Shown here piece by piece: positions 15,861 through 23,215 of a stretch of 25,115 nt of DNA (position 1 is its first letter; the number at the start of each line of letters is the position of its first letter). Under the pieces are notes generated by a model. The model searched no databases, was not told where the DNA came from, and worked only from the letters and a program-made list of their open reading frames with translations. The translations under genes and the position numbers were made by a program. Origin of the DNA: Chloroflexota bacterium (GTDB taxonomy: Bacteria > Chloroflexota > Dehalococcoidia > UBA2247 > RBG-13-53-26); the NCBI GenBank assembly GCA_003650185.1, contig QMOF01000003.1, positions 1-25,115 on the forward strand, written 5' to 3'.

Positions 15861-15889
15861 AATATAGCACACTCGATCCCGATTGACTA
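15861..15889 (-). promoter_or_regulatory. Putative promoter of the FN3/PKD gene
   Basis: On the minus strand TAGTCA (15884-15889, 4 of 6 to consensus) precedes TATATT (15861-15866, 5 of 6) with a 17 bp spacer, about 20 bp ahead of the start codon. It lies in the 155 bp gap after the phosphopantetheinyl transferase gene. The surface-protein gene is thus likely transcribed apart from the acyl-chain operon. Confidence 0.4.
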
Positions 15890-15993
15890 TGACTGTTCGG
15901 ATAAAAGTTGGTCGCAACCAGTCGAGGCCACGCCAGAAGCACTGATGGGCGCGCCGAGTGTATCGCTAGGGATCACCGGAGTGAGCCAATAGG

Positions 15994-16674
15994 TCAGTGC
16001 TCTGAGGGTGTGTAGCTCTGGCCGTGGGTGAGACTGGGTGATTGCGTGGACGCGGGTGTCCTGGAGTACCACGGCGAGGCTGCTTTGCCGGCTGGGGGCG
16101 TCTCGGGGATTATCCATTGAACGGTGGCGCTGTTCTTGAGGACAGACGCCACGTGGTTGTCGTAGCACAGTTGCTCCACCAGAAAGGTGACTCTCTCATA
16201 ACTCAGCACGATATCGCCCCTATCGCTAACCGGGGAGGTTGAGACTACACGGCATTTCTTGAGTCCGCCCAGGCCGATGCCAACCGCTTTCAGCACCGCC
16301 TCCTTGGCTGTCCAGTAGCGGAAGAAGACGTCCCAGGTCTTCCCCCCGCCCAGTTGCCATTCCTCGTCGCTGGCGACGTAGGCGAAGATGGACTCGCTTC
16401 GGGGCGTCACCTCCTCAATGTCGATACCTACCGGGTCCTGGGTGACCACCGCTGCCACGTATCTGGGCTTGTGGGACACAGACCAGTAGTGACCATTGCA
16501 CGGAAGGGGCGCGTCGTTCTCGCCTTTGCATAGCTCTCCCAGGGTGACGCCTGTCTTCTGCGCGCTCAGGTCCAGTGCTTGCCGGGCTACTCTGCTGAGG
16601 AGAATCGCCTTCTCTCTACTGGGCAGGTGGTGTTCATACTCGGCGACGGGCAGGATCACAGGGTAGATGACCAC
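15994..16674 (-). CDS. 4'-phosphopantetheinyl transferase (Sfp/AcpS superfamily)
   Basis: This enzyme moves 4'-phosphopantetheine from CoA to the conserved serine of an acyl carrier protein. The 226-residue protein starts at a GTG 10 bp after the FabI-like gene. The core motifs are clear: WSVSHKP (64-70), VGIDIEEV (82-89) with the metal-binding D85 and E87, and FRYWTAKEAVLKAVGIGL (118-135) with the W-x-x-K-E pattern at W121, K124 and E125. The length and two-lobe layout fit the Sfp type rather than the shorter AcpS type. The last ~30 residues (after WIIPETPP) are Ser/Pro/His-rich and look unconserved. It is the last gene of the acyl-chain operon, and the cluster's own ACP is its likely partner. 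Confidence 0.9.
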   Translation of the reverse strand: MVIYPVILPVAEYEHHLPSREKAILLSRVARQALDLSAQKTGVTLGELCKGENDAPLPCNGHYWSVSHKPRYVAAVVTQDPVGIDIEEVTPRSESIFAYVASDEEWQLGGGKTWDVFFRYWTAKEAVLKAVGIGLGGLKKCRVVSTSPVSDRGDIVLSYERVTFLVEQLCYDNHVASVLKNSATVQWIIPETPPAGKAASPWYSRTPASTQSPSLTHGQSYTPSEH

Positions 16675-16684
16675 TGGTCTGCAC

Positions 16685-17485
16685 CTACGGCCTCATGGCC
16701 TTCTTGATGACGTCTTCGTTGAAGTAGTTGACCGACATGCCGGCGTCCACCACGATGCCCTGGGCGTTGATGCCGCTGGAGCGGTTGCTCAGCAAGAAGG
16801 CCGCAGTGTTGGCCACCTCTTGGGTGGTCAGGCCCTTCTTGCGCAGGGTCAGTTGCTCGCCAAAGAGGTAGTAGTCGACATAACCTGGTATCCCGGCTGA
16901 TGCAGAGGTCTTCAGGAGCCCGGCGTTAACCGAGTTGAACCGTACCTGAGAGAAGGAACTGAACGACTTGGCCAGGAAGCACACAGTGGAGTCCAGTGCC
17001 GCCTTGACCGGTGACATTATTCCGTAGGGCTCGGCCGCCATCCTGGTGGTTGAAATGGATATGGTGACCACGGAAGCCCTCTCGTCCAGAACATACTTGA
17101 ATGCGTTGGCGATGCTGATCAGCGAGTAGCAGGAGATGTCAACCGACTGAAGGAAGTCCTTCTTCTTGGTCTCGTGGAACGGCTTGAAGCCTTCCTCGTA
17201 GTTGGCGAAGGCAATGGAGTGAACGATGCCGTGCAGCCTGGGGTGCTTCTGCGATACGTCCTCGGCCAACCTAGTAATCTCGTGCTCCCTTTCGACATCG
17301 CACACGTAGATGTCCGCCCCGGGAAGAAGCTTCGAGACGCTCTCCCTCCTCTGCGGGGAGCGAACAGAGTAGACCACCTCCGCTCCCGCCTCCGCCAGCA
17401 CCTGGCCCACGGCGTAGGCCACGCTCTTCTTGTTAGCTACGCCGAACACCAGGAAGGTCTTGCCCTCTACTCCCAGGAAGTCCAT
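16685..17485 (-). CDS. fabI: FabI-like enoyl-ACP reductase with altered active site
   Basis: FabI reduces trans-2-enoyl-ACP with NAD(P)H in the last step of each elongation cycle. The 266-residue protein aligns with FabI throughout: FGVANKKSVAYAVGQVL for the cofactor loop (14-30), VHSIAFAN (88-95), and the catalytic Y-x6-K as Y154 and K161 in EPYGIMSPVKAALDS. TSASAGIPGY corresponds to the FabI substrate loop. By ungapped alignment with E. coli FabI, the first active-site tyrosine (Tyr146 there, ten residues before Tyr156) is isoleucine here (I144). Function as a standard enoyl reductase is therefore not certain; an altered substrate or a related short-chain reductase role is possible. GGAGG lies 7 bases before the ATG. 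It follows fabZ by 19 bp. Confidence 0.85.
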   Translation of the reverse strand: MDFLGVEGKTFLVFGVANKKSVAYAVGQVLAEAGAEVVYSVRSPQRRESVSKLLPGADIYVCDVEREHEITRLAEDVSQKHPRLHGIVHSIAFANYEEGFKPFHETKKKDFLQSVDISCYSLISIANAFKYVLDERASVVTISISTTRMAAEPYGIMSPVKAALDSTVCFLAKSFSSFSQVRFNSVNAGLLKTSASAGIPGYVDYYLFGEQLTLRKKGLTTQEVANTAAFLLSNRSSGINAQGIVVDAGMSVNYFNEDVIKKAMRP

Positions 17486-17504
17486 GGGTTGTCCTCCGTC
17501 TGCC

Positions 17505-17939
17505 CTAAGAAGGCGCTTGTGCCAGCGTGACGGCGAACTCTACCGTGACCGCTGTCTTTCCCGCTACCGACGCTTTACCCTTCATAAAATACGCGTTGCT
17601 AACCTTCTCCACCAGCTCCGCTTCGATATCCAGCCTCTCGCCCGGCCTGACGATGTTCTTGAACTTGGCGTTATTGATCCGCGTCAGGACGGGGATACCC
17701 TGTGCCATGTCGCTTGACGCCTCCATGATCTTGGAGAGAAGTATGGCGCCCGTCTGGAAGATGGACTCGCAGATCAGCGCTCCGGGCATGACCGGCTGCC
17801 CGGGGTAGTGCCCCTGGAACACGGGCTCATCCGGACTTATCTCTTTCTCTGTCTTGATCTTGTTTTCGCCTACTTCCACTATCCTGTCAACGAACAGAAA
17901 GGGCGGACGGTGAGGTATGGCGTTGTAGATCTCCTCCAT
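17505..17939 (-). CDS. fabZ: 3-hydroxyacyl-ACP dehydratase FabZ
   Basis: FabZ removes water from 3-hydroxyacyl-ACP to give trans-2-enoyl-ACP. The 144-residue protein is a full single hotdog fold. It begins with IPHRPPFLFVDRI (8-20), and the catalytic pair is in place: H44 in FQGHYPGQPVMPG and E58 in ALICESIFQTGA. The ESIFQ following the catalytic glutamate differs from the common EAMAQ, which may alter the acyl tunnel. It starts one base after the fabG stop, with GGAGG overlapping the end of fabG, so the two are translationally coupled. No FabA-type isomerase is present in the window. Confidence 0.95.
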   Translation of the reverse strand: MEEIYNAIPHRPPFLFVDRIVEVGENKIKTEKEISPDEPVFQGHYPGQPVMPGALICESIFQTGAILLSKIMEASSDMAQGIPVLTRINNAKFKNIVRPGERLDIEAELVEKVSNAYFMKGKASVAGKTAVTVEFAVTLAQAPS

Positions 17940-17940
17940 A

Positions 17941-18681
17941 TTATAGTCCTCCGGTCACTTCGAGAACGGCGCCGTTAACGTACGAGGCTTCCCTGGAAGC
18001 CAGGAAAAGGACGCAGGCTGCTACCTCTTCCGCCCTTCCAAATCTCTTTGCCGGTACCTGCGCCGTGTAAGCCTTGCGTACTTCGGTCGACAGGTCTTCG
18101 ATCAGTTCGGTGGCAATGAAACCAGGCGACACGCAGTTGACGGTGATCCCCCTGGTGGCCACCTCCTTGCACAGCGACCTGGTCAAGCCTATCTGGCCTG
18201 CCTTGGAGGCGGCATAGTTCGACTGCCCCTCCCAACCGAACTTCCCCATGGGCGAGGTTATGGTGATGATACGCCCGTATCGGTTCCGCATCATGAGCAT
18301 TACGGCGAACTTGCACATGTGAAAGACGCCGTTCAGGTTGGTGTCTATGACGTCGTGCCAGTCGGATGCCTTCATCATCCCCAGCACGGAGTCCTTCCGG
18401 ATACCGGCATTGTTCACCAGGACTTCAAGGGTGCTGTACCTGGACTCCACATACTTGTAGAACTGCTCTACCTCTTCATACCTGGCCACGTCGAACTTCT
18501 GTACGTCGATCCTGTCCCCGAACTGGCTGTGGGCCTCCTTGAACTGGGCTGCTGCCGTATCATTTGAAGCATAGGTGACGATGGTGTTGGCACCAGCATT
18601 CAAGAACCCCTCTGCGATGGCTTTGCCGATGCCCCTGGTGCCACCGGTGACAATGACGGTCTGCCCGCTGAAATCAGACAT
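17941..18681 (-). CDS. fabG: 3-oxoacyl-ACP reductase FabG
   Basis: FabG is the NADPH-dependent reductase that turns 3-oxoacyl-ACP into 3-hydroxyacyl-ACP. The 246-residue short-chain dehydrogenase has the cofactor motif TGGTRGIG (12-19), NNAG (90-93) and the full catalytic tetrad N115, S143, Y156 and K160 (YAASK). The C-terminal VTGGL is typical of FabG. Many short-chain dehydrogenases share these motifs, but length and neighbours (fabZ, ACP, ketosynthases) make FabG the best reading. GGAGG lies 6 bases before the ATG, and the gene follows the first CrtI-like flavoprotein by 24 bp. Confidence 0.92.
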   Translation of the reverse strand: MSDFSGQTVIVTGGTRGIGKAIAEGFLNAGANTIVTYASNDTAAAQFKEAHSQFGDRIDVQKFDVARYEEVEQFYKYVESRYSTLEVLVNNAGIRKDSVLGMMKASDWHDVIDTNLNGVFHMCKFAVMLMMRNRYGRIITITSPMGKFGWEGQSNYAASKAGQIGLTRSLCKEVATRGITVNCVSPGFIATELIEDLSTEVRKAYTAQVPAKRFGRAEEVAACVLFLASREASYVNGAVLEVTGGL

Positions 18682-18705
18682 ATCTGCCCTCCCGGAATAG
18701 CGGAG

Positions 18706-20112
18706 TCATGGTCTCAAGTACTTGTCGGCGTTGTTGGCTACGATGACCCCGTAGTTGGCCGCGCCCAGCCAACCGGACATGATGATGCCCACGGAGCCGG
18801 TATGAAAAAGGCCGGGCACCTGTTCGTTAAGCCCCATGCTGACTCTGAGCCCCTCGAACTTCGTCCCGAACGAGGTGCCGTTCGGATGGAGCGTGTAGCG
18901 CTCGAATGTCTTGGGCGTAGCTGCCTCCACGTAGTCGGCCTTGTTTCGGATTCCGGGCACGTACCTTTCCAGTGCGTCGAGGGTCGATTCGATCAGGTCT
19001 TGCTTGGAGGCGCGGTACTCGTCCTCCGGCAGGTATGCCCAGTCCTCGTAGTTGGCGTTGGTGGAGGCGACGATGGCGTACCTGTCGGATCCGGGCCTGA
19101 TGTCAGGATAGTAGAAAGAGTAGGTGCGACTGGTGATATTCCGGCTCCGCAACATTTGCGCGTCCAGCTTGTCAGCCACCGACGTGAACAGCAGGTCGCC
19201 CACGTAGTCGATGGTCTCGCCCTTCCTGATGCCGATGTAGACCTGGCAACTGCTGTTGTTGAGACGCACCTTTCGTGTCTCCTCAGCAAACTCCTTGCTG
19301 AAATGCTCCTCGCCGACCAGCCGCTGGACGGTAGCCTTGACATTGGCATTCGAGATGACTGCTCTGGCCTTGATCGTCTTTCCATTTGCCACCACCCCGG
19401 CAACCTTCCCGCCTTCGACGACAATCTTCTCTACCCGCGCCCCGGTGCGGATGTCCACGCCGTTCTTCTTCAGCTCCGCCTCCATCATACCTATGATCTT
19501 GTCTGTGCCGCCGCGGAATATGTAGACGCCCCTGCTCAGGAAGTTCGAGAACACGATGCCGTAGGTTATGGCCTCATCGTCGAGCGTCGAGCCATTGGCG
19601 TAGGCTATGGGCTCCAGCAGGAAGCGGACAACGTCGTCTCGTCCGGGGAAGAACTTGTCAAACATCTCCCTCGTGGTCATGGTGTGCTCGTCGTAGAAGT
19701 TCATATTCTTGATGGTGGTGACGAAGCTATCGACGGTGTCCGCCGGGACCTTGAAATAGTCCTGCATGGTCCGTTTGAAGTCGTTGGTGTCGTAGGTCGT
19801 GGTCAAGGAGAACTGCGGGTTGTCGAACCGGATTCCCTTGATCTGGGTAATGCAGTCAGCCATCTCGCGGGTCCAGTACTTGCGGCAGGTCTTGACCATG
19901 CCGTACGGGAACCCGTGGAGAGACACATCGAAGATATGGCCGCCCTTTCTCTTGAACCAGGTGGCCAGGCCACCAAGCTTGTGGTGATGCTCCAGAAGCA
20001 GGACCGAGTAGCCGTCCTTGGCCAGCATGTTGGCCGCCGTCAGGCCACCGAGACCGCTGCCGATGACGACGACATCATATTGTGGCTTGGTGCCTTCCAG
20101 CGAGTCCGTCAT
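18706..20112 (-). CDS. CrtI/phytoene-desaturase-like FAD oxidoreductase A
   Basis: A 468-residue flavoprotein of the phytoene desaturase/retinol saturase superfamily. The FAD-binding strand DVVVIGSGLGGLTAANMLA (13-31) has GxGxxG at 18-23, and E41 in LLLEHHHKLGG binds the ribose. The C-terminal FAD motif is HTGSVGIIMSGWLGAANYG. Family members desaturate, saturate or isomerise long conjugated chains. There is no phytoene synthase or other carotenoid gene nearby; the neighbours are all acyl-chain enzymes. An acyl-ACP or acyl-lipid substrate is thus more likely, though unproven. GGGGGAG lies 5 bases before the ATG, and it starts 11 bp after the second flavoprotein gene. The two share fold and motifs but differ strongly outside them. 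Confidence 0.88.
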   Translation of the reverse strand: MTDSLEGTKPQYDVVVIGSGLGGLTAANMLAKDGYSVLLLEHHHKLGGLATWFKRKGGHIFDVSLHGFPYGMVKTCRKYWTREMADCITQIKGIRFDNPQFSLTTTYDTNDFKRTMQDYFKVPADTVDSFVTTIKNMNFYDEHTMTTREMFDKFFPGRDDVVRFLLEPIAYANGSTLDDEAITYGIVFSNFLSRGVYIFRGGTDKIIGMMEAELKKNGVDIRTGARVEKIVVEGGKVAGVVANGKTIKARAVISNANVKATVQRLVGEEHFSKEFAEETRKVRLNNSSCQVYIGIRKGETIDYVGDLLFTSVADKLDAQMLRSRNITSRTYSFYYPDIRPGSDRYAIVASTNANYEDWAYLPEDEYRASKQDLIESTLDALERYVPGIRNKADYVEAATPKTFERYTLHPNGTSFGTKFEGLRVSMGLNEQVPGLFHTGSVGIIMSGWLGAANYGVIVANNADKYLRP

Positions 20113-20123
20113 ACGGTCTCCCC

Positions 20124-21509
20124 CTACGTCTTTTGCAGGACATGAAGATTGGCCATGGAGATGCCGCTCAGCATGGAGCCGACGATTCCCAGAAAACCCT
20201 GGTCGGTGCCGCAGAGGAACAGATTGTCCAGGTGGGTCCTTCCATCCTTGACCTTGTTCGGTGCTCCGTAGACAGCGCCGTTCAGGTGACCGGTGTACCT
20301 GTAGATTGTCTTTGGGGTGAACATGTCGGTGAAAACAATGCAGTCTCGAAAATCAGGAACAAAGCTCAACGCCTGTTGAAGCGCCTTCTCCTGCCAGGCG
20401 GCCTTCTGCTCGCTGTACTCTTCTTGGTTCAGGTCGTTCCAGCGCTGGTAATTGGCCAGGTTGGTTATCCTGATCATTCCTTCCGGCAGGGGCTTGTCGA
20501 ACTTGAAGTTGTTGGGGCAGCAGATGACGCCACTGGAGAGGTCGACCAGGTCCTCGGGTCTCTGGTAGTGGAACTTCTCGGAGGTGTTGAAAAAGGTGAT
20601 GGTGGTGTCGTAGCCCAGGTGGGCGGGCTCTCTATCCAGTACGAAAATGAATTCCACCAGGGAGATACGCCCCTCTTCGCAGTTGAACCTGGCCGGATCG
20701 TAGTCCGACAGCAGTCTCAGTGTCTCGATGTAGCCAATGGACGATATTATCCGTTCGGCCCTGAGTACCTCACCGTTGTCGAGAACCAATGCCGTGACCT
20801 TGCCGTTGGACACCTGCAGGCTTTGCACGCCGCACTTCAGTCTGAGGTGGCCGCCATGACTCTCGTACTGCCTCACCAGCGTGTCCAGGATCTGGCGTAT
20901 GCCAGCTTGCGGACGGGCGAAGCCCTCGTGGTAGATGCCCTTGAACATGATGACGAACTGGCCGAACTCGATGTCATTTTCCTGGGAGCTGCCGTAAAAC
21001 ATGAGCGGGCAAAAGAGCATCTCAACAAGCAGAGGGTCGGTGATGTAGGAACTGACAATCTGGCGGGCCGATAGCGGTTTGGCATCCAGCGCCAGCTCGT
21101 CGTACTCGAAGATGGTCTTGACCAGCTTCTGGAAGTTGTCGATTTGCCTGGGGAAGTTCTCCCTCACTTCCTGGACAAAGAGGTCGAAATCGTTGCTGAA
21201 CCGGAGGCTTTTCTCGGGGAACCTGGTCACCGAGACACGCTGTTGGCGCAGGTCGAAGTCCTCTGGTCTCAGCTTGAGTTGCCTCAGGAGCTTCGGCAGT
21301 GGTGTCAGCTTGACGCTCCTGGGAACATAGTTGGTCATAGCGTGGAGACCGACATCGATGTCGTGTCCTTTGCGCCGGTAAAACGAACTCAAACCCCCAA
21401 CGCGATGGTGTCTTTCAAGGATGCAGACTTTCCTGTCGTAGTAGGCGAGCCTGATACCGGCGGCGAGGCCGGACATCCCTGCTCCAATGATGATAACGTC
21501 GTAGTCCAC
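20124..21509 (-). CDS. CrtI/phytoene-desaturase-like FAD oxidoreductase B
   Basis: A 461-residue member of the same superfamily as the next gene, clearly a different subfamily. DYDVIIIGAGMSGLAAGIRLA (2-22) carries GxGxxG at 9-14, and E32 in ILERHHRVGGLSSFYRRKG follows. The C-terminal FAD motif is LFLCGTDQGFLGIVGSMLSGISMAN. It starts at a GTG with a weak ribosome site, 116 bp after the ACP gene, the widest gap among the downstream genes of the operon. With flavoprotein A it gives the cluster two separate redox steps beyond normal fatty acid synthesis. Substrate and direction (desaturation or saturation) cannot be told from sequence. Confidence 0.87.
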   Translation of the reverse strand: MDYDVIIIGAGMSGLAAGIRLAYYDRKVCILERHHRVGGLSSFYRRKGHDIDVGLHAMTNYVPRSVKLTPLPKLLRQLKLRPEDFDLRQQRVSVTRFPEKSLRFSNDFDLFVQEVRENFPRQIDNFQKLVKTIFEYDELALDAKPLSARQIVSSYITDPLLVEMLFCPLMFYGSSQENDIEFGQFVIMFKGIYHEGFARPQAGIRQILDTLVRQYESHGGHLRLKCGVQSLQVSNGKVTALVLDNGEVLRAERIISSIGYIETLRLLSDYDPARFNCEEGRISLVEFIFVLDREPAHLGYDTTITFFNTSEKFHYQRPEDLVDLSSGVICCPNNFKFDKPLPEGMIRITNLANYQRWNDLNQEEYSEQKAAWQEKALQQALSFVPDFRDCIVFTDMFTPKTIYRYTGHLNGAVYGAPNKVKDGRTHLDNLFLCGTDQGFLGIVGSMLSGISMANLHVLQKT

Positions 21510-21625
21510 GGCTAAGCTCTATGTGGAGTCACTGCAAGCAAATCGCAGGCTATGGAGGCGCCCAGGCCGCCGCTCACTTGGCGGAACGGGGCCCGGCTGC
21601 TGATTGCACTCTGGTGCGCGATCGT

Positions 21626-21877
21626 CTAAAGGTCCTTCATACGCGGCTCCAGGTAGGCAACGGAGCTGTCCAGTGTTGCCAGTTGCTGATAATCATCTTC
21701 CGGCACCTCGATGCCGTAACGTTTGCGCAGTTCCATGACTATGTCCAGGAAATCCATCGAGTCCAGCTCAAGCTGGTCTCTGAATGGGACATCACTCTTA
21801 ATGTCGCTCAAGTCCTCATCGGGCGCGATTTCGGCGATGATGTCCAGGATGACAGTCTTGATTTCCTCTTTCGTCAT
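21626..21877 (-). CDS. Acyl carrier protein, pathway-specific
   Basis: The 83-residue protein has the four-helix ACP pattern and the phosphopantetheine serine S40 in the motif LELDSMDFLDIVMELRKRYG. DSM replaces the DSL of housekeeping AcpP, a variant common in specialised carrier proteins. Helix II is acidic, as needed for docking to ketosynthases and FabG/FabZ. GGAGG 7 bases before the ATG is the strongest ribosome site in the operon, which fits the high ACP amounts needed. It lies 36 bp after the KAS II-type gene. With the transferase gene at the operon's end, the cluster can make its own holo-carrier. Confidence 0.95.
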   Translation of the reverse strand: MTKEEIKTVILDIIAEIAPDEDLSDIKSDVPFRDQLELDSMDFLDIVMELRKRYGIEVPEDDYQQLATLDSSVAYLEPRMKDL

Positions 21878-21913
21878 GTAGGCGCCTCCATTTCTTTCGG
21901 TGCAATCCTCGGT

Positions 21914-23197
21914 TCAAGAGCTGTTTTCCAGTCTCTTGACGATGACCGTTGAGTTGATCCCCAACATGCCGAAGGCATTGTTGAGGATGTAGTCGATCCT
22001 GCCCACCTTCCTGGGCTCATTGAACACCAGGTTGTCCAGGGCGCAATCGGGGTCCAGGTTGTCGATGTTGATGGTGGGGTGGACGGTCTGGTCTTCGAAA
22101 GAGGGCAGGTTACCGGCCAGTTCCAGAGCAGCCGCCGCGCCCATAGCGTGGCCGATCATGCTCTTGGTGTTGTTGATGTATGTGTTTGGGCAGCCATCAA
22201 ATACCTGTCTGATTGCCTGGCACTCCTGGGGGTCGCCTTGGGGGGTGCCGGTGGCGTGGGTGCTGATGAGGTTGACATCACTGGGGGACAGTCCGGCCAT
22301 CTTCAAAGCGAGTTGCATGCATCTGGCCTGACCTTCCGCGTTGGGAAGGATGAAGTCGAAGGCGTCCGAGTTCATGGCGTAGCCGACCACCTCTCCGTAA
22401 ATTCTGGCCCCACGTGCCAGTGCGCCGGCGAGCCTTTCCAGGACGAAAACGCAGCCGCCTTCGGAAACGACGACACCGTTGCGGTCCCTGTCGAAGGGGC
22501 GGCAAGCTTTTGTTGGGTCCTCATGCGATGCCAGGGCACCCTCGCTCCTGAAGCTAGCGAAGGCTCCAAAGGCGTGAATTGTCTCTGACACGCCGCCAGC
22601 CAGAGCCACGTCCACGTGGTTGAGCAGCAACATCTGATAGCCCTGGATAAGGCCGATATTGCCCCCGGCACAAGCAGCGCCTAGAGTATAGTGCGGGCCG
22701 GTGATCCCCATGTTCAAGGTGACTTCGCCGGCCGGGTTGTTGGCCACTATTCTCGGGTTATAGTGGTGGGAGACATACCTGGTGTCGTAGTCGTATTGCT
22801 TTATCTCGTAGATTTGCTTTTCCGTGTCTACGTTGCCGTGCTCGGTGATGCCGAGAAAGACGCCAACCCGCGACTTGTCCAGAGAATCGAAGTCAAGCCC
22901 TGAGTCGGCCACTGCTTCCTGGGCGCAGTATATCGCAGTGGAGCCAGCCCGGGTCCCGCGACGCAATTCCTTCTTCTTCTGATATTTTAGCGGGTCGAAG
23001 TCGCACACACCGGCTATCACCTCGCCCATGTAGCGTACATCGAACTTCCGTATGCCGGACTTGCCGTTGAGCAGGTTCTGGCGAAACTCTGCCAGGCTGT
23101 TACCGTTCGGCGCTGCCAGTCCGACTCCCGTTATTACCACTCGCTCTTGGCTCGGCACCCTTGCACTGTTCACGGAATTAGCTGTCAGTCCGGGCAT
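21914..23197 (-). CDS. fabF: 3-oxoacyl-ACP synthase II (FabF/KAS II type)
   Basis: This condensing enzyme extends acyl chains by two carbons using malonyl-ACP. The 427-residue thiolase-fold protein has the complete catalytic set: C176 in LGAACAGGN, H314 in STHATGTPQGDPQE and H350 with K345 in KSMIGHAMGAAAALE. The second motif reads HATGTPQGD, nearer to polyketide-type ketosynthases (HGTGTxxGD) than to the HGTSTPLND of housekeeping FabF. It may thus be a specialised branch. The start is uncertain. The ATG at 23197 adds about 17 residues before the usual RVVITGVG and lacks a ribosome site; in-frame GTG codons at residues 9 and 14 are alternatives. It follows the OleA-type gene by 18 bp. Confidence 0.93.
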   Translation of the reverse strand: MPGLTANSVNSARVPSQERVVITGVGLAAPNGNSLAEFRQNLLNGKSGIRKFDVRYMGEVIAGVCDFDPLKYQKKKELRRGTRAGSTAIYCAQEAVADSGLDFDSLDKSRVGVFLGITEHGNVDTEKQIYEIKQYDYDTRYVSHHYNPRIVANNPAGEVTLNMGITGPHYTLGAACAGGNIGLIQGYQMLLLNHVDVALAGGVSETIHAFGAFASFRSEGALASHEDPTKACRPFDRDRNGVVVSEGGCVFVLERLAGALARGARIYGEVVGYAMNSDAFDFILPNAEGQARCMQLALKMAGLSPSDVNLISTHATGTPQGDPQECQAIRQVFDGCPNTYINNTKSMIGHAMGAAAALELAGNLPSFEDQTVHPTINIDNLDPDCALDNLVFNEPRKVGRIDYILNNAFGMLGINSTVIVKRLENSS

Positions 23198-23215
23198 TTT
23201 CTGCGCGATCTGGCG

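Noticed and set aside
18802..20145. Long open frame (447 codons) on the plus strand
   Set aside because: It lies antisense to CrtI-like flavoprotein A, which has full FAD motifs. Its translation has no recognisable motif, and antisense open frames are common in G+C-rich genes.
18706..21509. Carotenoid biosynthesis cluster
   Set aside because: No phytoene synthase, GGPP synthase or cyclase is present; all neighbours are acyl-chain enzymes.
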